Of a stretch of DNA of 64,000 nucleotides, positions 60,141 through 64,000 are shown piece after piece. Each line of letters starts with the position of its first letter. Positions within the stretch are counted from its first letter, which is position 1. The translations under genes were made by a program, and so were the position numbers. The notes below the pieces were generated by a model. The model did no database searches, was not told the DNA's origin, and saw only the letters and a program-made list of their open reading frames with translations. This DNA is from Lates calcarifer (taxonomy: Eukaryota; Chordata; Actinopteri; Centropomidae), in the NCBI RefSeq assembly GCF_001640805.2, contig NC_066836.1, positions 321,568-385,567 of the forward strand, written 5' to 3'.

Positions 60141-61245
60141 ATGGCTCTGATCGAAGGCGTAGGTGATGAGGTGACGCTGCTGTTCGGCTCCCTGCTGCTC
60201 CTCACCGTGCTGCTGCTCGCCTGGATCTCCACCCGCACCTCCGAGCCCCCAGAACACCTGTTCACATCTACCGTGGGCGCCGCCCCCTCGCAGAGGACCG
60301 GCACCGCCCACCAGAACTCACCCCCCACCTCCACCAACACCCCCACCACCTCCTTATCCTCCTCCTCATCACCCTCCAGCTCCGTGAGTGACAGCTCTCA
60401 GACAGAAGCTCCCACGGCCTCCACCCAGGAGGAGAAAGGGGAGGACGGCGCGGAGAGGGGGGAGGTAGGAGGAGATGGGGTGAGGAACAGAGGAGGAGGA
60501 GGAGGAGGAGAAGGAGGAGGAGGAGAGTCGTCATCGTCTCAGAGGAACATGGTGGTCAGACTGAAGTTTCTCAACGACACAGAGAGAACGGCTCAGGTCA
60601 AACCACAGGACACCATTGGATACATCAAACGGTAACAGTACTGCAGTACTACTACACTCTACTACACAGCCTTACAATACTACTATACAGTACTCCTGTA
60701 GTTTGTACTTGCTGCAGTATCAGCCTCTAACTCTCCACACAGAAACCGTAGAACCTGATCTGGTTGTACCTGGTTTCAAACTCAGGAGGTTCTGGTTCCT
60801 CAGTGAGCAGTAGAGACCAGAGAACCAGAACAGATACAATAAAGTTCAGTGACCTGATGGGTGTGTGTTGACCTCTGACCTCTTACCTTTCAGGACCTAC
60901 TTTGCGGGTCAGGAGCAGCAGGTCCGGTTGATCTATCAGGGTCAGCTGCTGCAGGATGACGCTCAGACCCTGGCCTCTCTGAACCTGGTCCATAACTGCG
61001 TCCTGCACTGTCACATCTCCCAGCACGCGGGGCGGGGGGCAGCGGGGGGGCCGCGGCCCGCGGACCAGGTGCAGGTGGCCCTGAACGTGGGCAGCCTGAT
61101 GGTCCCACTGCTGGTCCTCATGCTGTCAGTGCTGTGGTACTGTCAGATCCAGTACCGGCAGTTCTTCACCGCCCCAGCCACGGCCTCGCTGGTCGGAGTC
61201 ACCATCTTCCTCAGCCTGGTGGCCTTCGGAGTTTACCGCCGCTAG
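60141..61245 (+). CDS. tmub1: Transmembrane and ubiquitin-like domain-containing protein 1, complete
   Basis: Membrane ubiquitin-like protein of the ER; the mammalian protein (HOPS) shuttles between nucleus and cytoplasm and takes part in ER-associated degradation and receptor recycling. Two coding exons, 60141-60631 and 60894-61245, total 843 nt and 280 residues (human 246). The N-terminus MALIEGVGDEVTLLFGS leads into a membrane helix at about residues 10-32. A Ser/Thr/Pro and then Gly/Glu-rich low-complexity stretch (about 40-130) accounts for the extra length. A ubiquitin-like fold follows (VVRLKFLNDTERTAQV to VLHCHIS), then two C-terminal membrane helices. Start chosen at the first ATG in good context (GGGGGCGATGG). 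A 5' non-coding exon probably lies near 59150-59225. In human, TMUB1 and FASTK are neighbours; here they are about 28 kb apart. Confidence 0.95.
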
Positions 61246-61578
61246 CTGCTCTCTAATTGGCTGCAGCCGGGGGGCGGAGCTTTCTCTGTGACCTCTGACC
61301 TCAGAGCTGGCCGGGACTCCAACCTGCAGGAGGAAACGGATGCTGATAGAGTTAATGGTTTTTTTTTTTTTTGTGTTGCCATGGAGATGCTGAGTAAACA
61401 AGGACTTTAATTTTTATTTTTTTTAGATCACGTTTCTGTAGGTTTTTCATCATCGTGCCTCTTTACTTTCTGAGAGTCTGTCGGACCTTTCTGTCTGTCC
61501 ACCCGTCTGTCTGCTCACCTGTCTGTCTGGAGGAGGGTCCTGTGTGTAAATTACAGCTTTTGAAGAAAGAGAAATTCT

Positions 61579-61584
61579 ATTAAA
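61579..61584 (+). promoter_or_regulatory. Candidate polyadenylation signal for tmub1
   Basis: ATTAAA about 335 nt after the stop, followed by a T-rich stretch. It is a common variant hexamer. Confidence 0.45.
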
Positions 61585-63024
61585 TCATTTATTTATCCTG
61601 TTGTGTTTCTCAACTTATTTTACTTCCTGTTTCCAGAGTCCAGTCTGTTACTGGCAGACACCTGTACAGGTGAACTAGGATGGAAATATACATAGCTGAC
61701 TCAGAGGAACTGAACCTCAGGGTTTTTATTAAACTGTACACAGGTAATACTGCACACCTGCGACACCTGGTCCACACCTGTTACACTTCAGAACATGGCA
61801 CACGTTGGAGGAAACCTTTACCCTGTTGACAGGTGTTTCTGTTATTTTGTTCAGTCTGACCCAGGTGATCCAGACTGAGGATTTATCACACCTGAGCTCT
61901 GTTCCATGAAGCAGGATCAGTGGTTACCACGGTAACTTCAGTCTGATGACGGTGGTTCACTTGTTATGGTGGTAAATCTCCATGGTAACTGATGTTGAAC
62001 GGCTAACCTGCTCCAGGTTCACTTCAGAGGATCAGATCAAACTACTGACCAATCAGATGACTGGAAAACTGTGGTCATCATTTGTGCAGGATCCTGACAG
62101 GAACAGTTTCCAATAAATATCAATAGATGTTTTTATAGATCAGTGAATGGTTTTGTTCCAGTCTTTGTCCACAACAGAGCTTCTAACAAACAGAGAGTTT
62201 CTCCACTGAATGATCACACACTGACTGTTAGATCTTCATGTTGATTTTCTCTTCACACTGTTGAAGATTTCTGCTGATTCTAAATGAACATTTCAGTCAG
62301 ATGGAGCTCAGACATGAACTCTCTCCTCTCCTCTCTGCTTTGGCAGCAGAAACACTCTGACATTACTGTCACTGTTTATCTGCATCACATATTCACACTA
62401 ACTCACAATAAACCACCATCACACTAAGGAGCACAAACACTCACTCACTGAAAACACTTGATGGACTTATTTACAATAAATCCTCAGCCTGACTTTGATC
62501 ACTGCTGATTATTTCTACTGTTTCTATTCTAGTCATGTGATCATATTGTTCACATTTCACCTTGTTAAATGTCATGTTAGGACGTGGCTGGAACTGAAAC
62601 CACCTGCAGCTCTCAGCCTGACTTCTCATAGAATATTAGGTTCCTTACTCATGGTTCTGACAACGCTGCTTCAACTAACAACTCCACCTCTTTACCATGA
62701 ACCATCAGGAAATCCTGGGTCACTGAACCTGGTGATAACCAGCGTCTGACGCTCAATCACTCTGTGGTTGTTAGGTTTACTGAAGCCAGATAAAGATCCT
62801 GGATCAGTTCAACCTGCTTCATGGAACAGAGCTCAGGTCATAAACTGGTTAAAGTTAAGAATAAAATATCAGAACAAAAACAAGTCTGAGCACATTACCT
62901 GCTGTCACCTGTGAGTCAGTTCAGACCATGGACAGGTGATTTATTTACCTGTCACAGTCGTTATATTGTTACTGAGTTCAGGTGTTTAACAGACTTTGTC
63001 TGTGCTGCTTCTGTTTCATTAGGT

Positions 63025-63030
63025 TTTATT
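63025..63030 (-). promoter_or_regulatory. Possible polyadenylation signal for the dynein-like fragment
   Basis: AATAAA on the minus strand, about 240 nt beyond the last recognised dynein-like exon. It supports, but does not prove, an early 3' end. Confidence 0.3.
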
Positions 63031-63267
63031 GAACATTCAGAGTAAATGGTGAAGAGTTCAGGAGCAGAGCTCACTGACTGACTTCAGAATGTGAACACAG
63101 GTGAGTGGATGTTTTTCTCCAGGTGACGTCTTCAGCTTCAGTTTGCTCCTCTTCATCAGCACTAAAACACAGATCACAACAGGTGGACTGTTTACTGCTG
63201 CTGTGAGTGGGTTTGAGACTGAGACTAACATTCAGCTGTGAGGTCAGAGGTCAGGCAGAGGTCGTAC

Positions 63268-64000
63268 CTGTAGCTGTGCTGACAGGTGTTCAGGCAACTC
63301 CACACCTGCAGCTTCCAGCAGCAAGATGGTTTCTGTCAGAGGGAATCTGGAGGACGACAAAGACTCTTCATCATCACCACCACGCTGAGTCACTTGCTGC
63401 AGACTGAAACACAGACACACAGGTGAGTTTACCTGTCACTGGCTGAGTCCAGCACATCTCAGGTGAGTTTACCTGTCACTGACTGAGTCCAGGAGATAGT
63501 CTGTGTACATGTTCTTCCAGTCGTGGATGATTGACAGCAGTGAATCTCTGAAGGGTTGCAGGTCAACCTGCAGCCAGCCGCACAGCACGATGACTTCATC
63601 CAGGTGAGTCACCTCTCCACTCAGTCTGTGGAGCGACTCGATCTGAAACAGAAGGGAAGGACAGACACTGTCAAACAGCACCCCACAGACCTGAAGCAGC
63701 AGCAGGGTCCCTGTAAACCTGGAGCTGATATACCTGCAGAAACACACAGGTGTGACCTAATGAACCTAATCAACATCTGTCACCTAGAGAGACGAGAAGT
63801 GCCACCCACCACACAGGTAATATGAAACAGAGATTTCAGATACAGACTGTTTTTACCTGGAGAACACCTGAATAAAAACACCTGTATTAAACACCTGGCC
63901 AGGTGTGTCTCACCTCTCTCTGGAAGTCCTTCAGGGTGGGCGGGGTTTCATCGGCCTCCAGCTCCTCAGGTCCCAGCTGTCTGCTGTACGTCAGGAACTC
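63268..64000 (-). CDS. Axonemal dynein heavy chain-like, stem region, partial
   Basis: Three exons (5' to 3'): 63914-64000 (runs off the window), 63473-63642 and 63268-63403, joining in frame. The reading contains FLTYSRQLGPEELEADE, then GWLQVDLQPFRDSLLSI and DYLLDSVSDS, then RFPLTETILLLEAAGVELPE. This order matches the N-terminal stem (DHC_N1/N2 border) of ciliary outer-arm heavy chains of the DNAH9/11/17 group, which carry tail-region contacts rather than motor activity. About 35 residues normally between the last two blocks seem to be missing or replaced by a short Gln/Asp/Ser stretch. The frame is phase 0 after 63268, but unspliced reading stops after eight to ten codons, and no further dynein exon is visible to the left. 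It could be a truncated gene, a pseudogene, or a gene whose next exon I failed to recognise. Paralogue not assigned. Confidence 0.65.
63421..63495. repeat. 40-bp tandem duplication covering a splice donor
   Basis: 63421-63455 and 63461-63495 share AGGTGAGTTTACCTGTCACT followed by G(G/A)CTGAGTCCAG. The right copy holds the last bases of exon 63473-63642 and its donor GTAAAC (minus strand); the left copy lies inside the following intron of about 69 bp. Confidence 0.85.

Larger units (their letters stand above)
61246..63267. other. tmub1 3'UTR and flank of the dynein fragment
   Basis: tmub1 3'UTR occupies roughly the first 350 bases. After that I see no exon of a dynein heavy chain or any other known family, although a continuing dynein gene on the minus strand should place its next exons here. 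A minus-strand AATAAA lies at 63025-63030. Confidence 0.5.

Overview
This is vertebrate nuclear DNA, almost certainly from a ray-finned fish. The genes are split into many small exons with GT-AG introns, often only 60-500 bp long. The coding exons match conserved vertebrate families across their full length. The introns are rich in microsatellites, minisatellites and short transposon-like repeats of the kind common in teleosts. I see no bacterial, plasmid, phage or CRISPR features.

Layout, left to right: the last three coding exons of a phakinin gene (bfsp2, +, 249-953); a repeat-bearing gap; klhl18 (-, 4845-9060, complete); puf60 (-, 10377-17119, complete, with a 1.6 kb AAC-type triplet array in one intron); a gap holding decayed duplications; afg3l2 (-, 20157-26078, complete); fastk (+, coding 28089-32228, complete, head-to-head with afg3l2); a UBTF paralogue (-, 33882-40926); a CpG-rich 5' region and a gap that probably contains the long asap1 3'UTR; asap1 (-, 46409-57457, one apparent 1-nt frameshift); tmub1 (+, 60141-61245, complete, divergent from asap1); and at the right edge a fragment of an axonemal dynein heavy chain gene (-, 63268-64000 and beyond).

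Exon boundaries were read by eye from splice consensus, reading phase and remembered family alignments. The summed exons of klhl18, puf60, afg3l2, fastk, the UBTF paralogue and tmub1 are each an exact multiple of three. asap1 is one base short, which locates the frameshift in a homopolymer. The genes are unrelated housekeeping or tissue genes rather than a pathway: a lens filament protein, a ubiquitin-ligase adaptor, a splicing factor, a mitochondrial protease, a mitochondrial RNA-binding protein, an rRNA transcription factor, an Arf GAP, a ubiquitin-like membrane protein and a ciliary motor.

I did not find a new multi-gene system. The observations most worth checking are the missing fourth HMG box in the UBTF paralogue, the U-rich triplet array beside a 3' splice site in the gene for a poly-U-binding splicing factor, a 75-bp higher-order minisatellite, the asap1 frameshift, and the dynein gene that seems to stop within the stem region.
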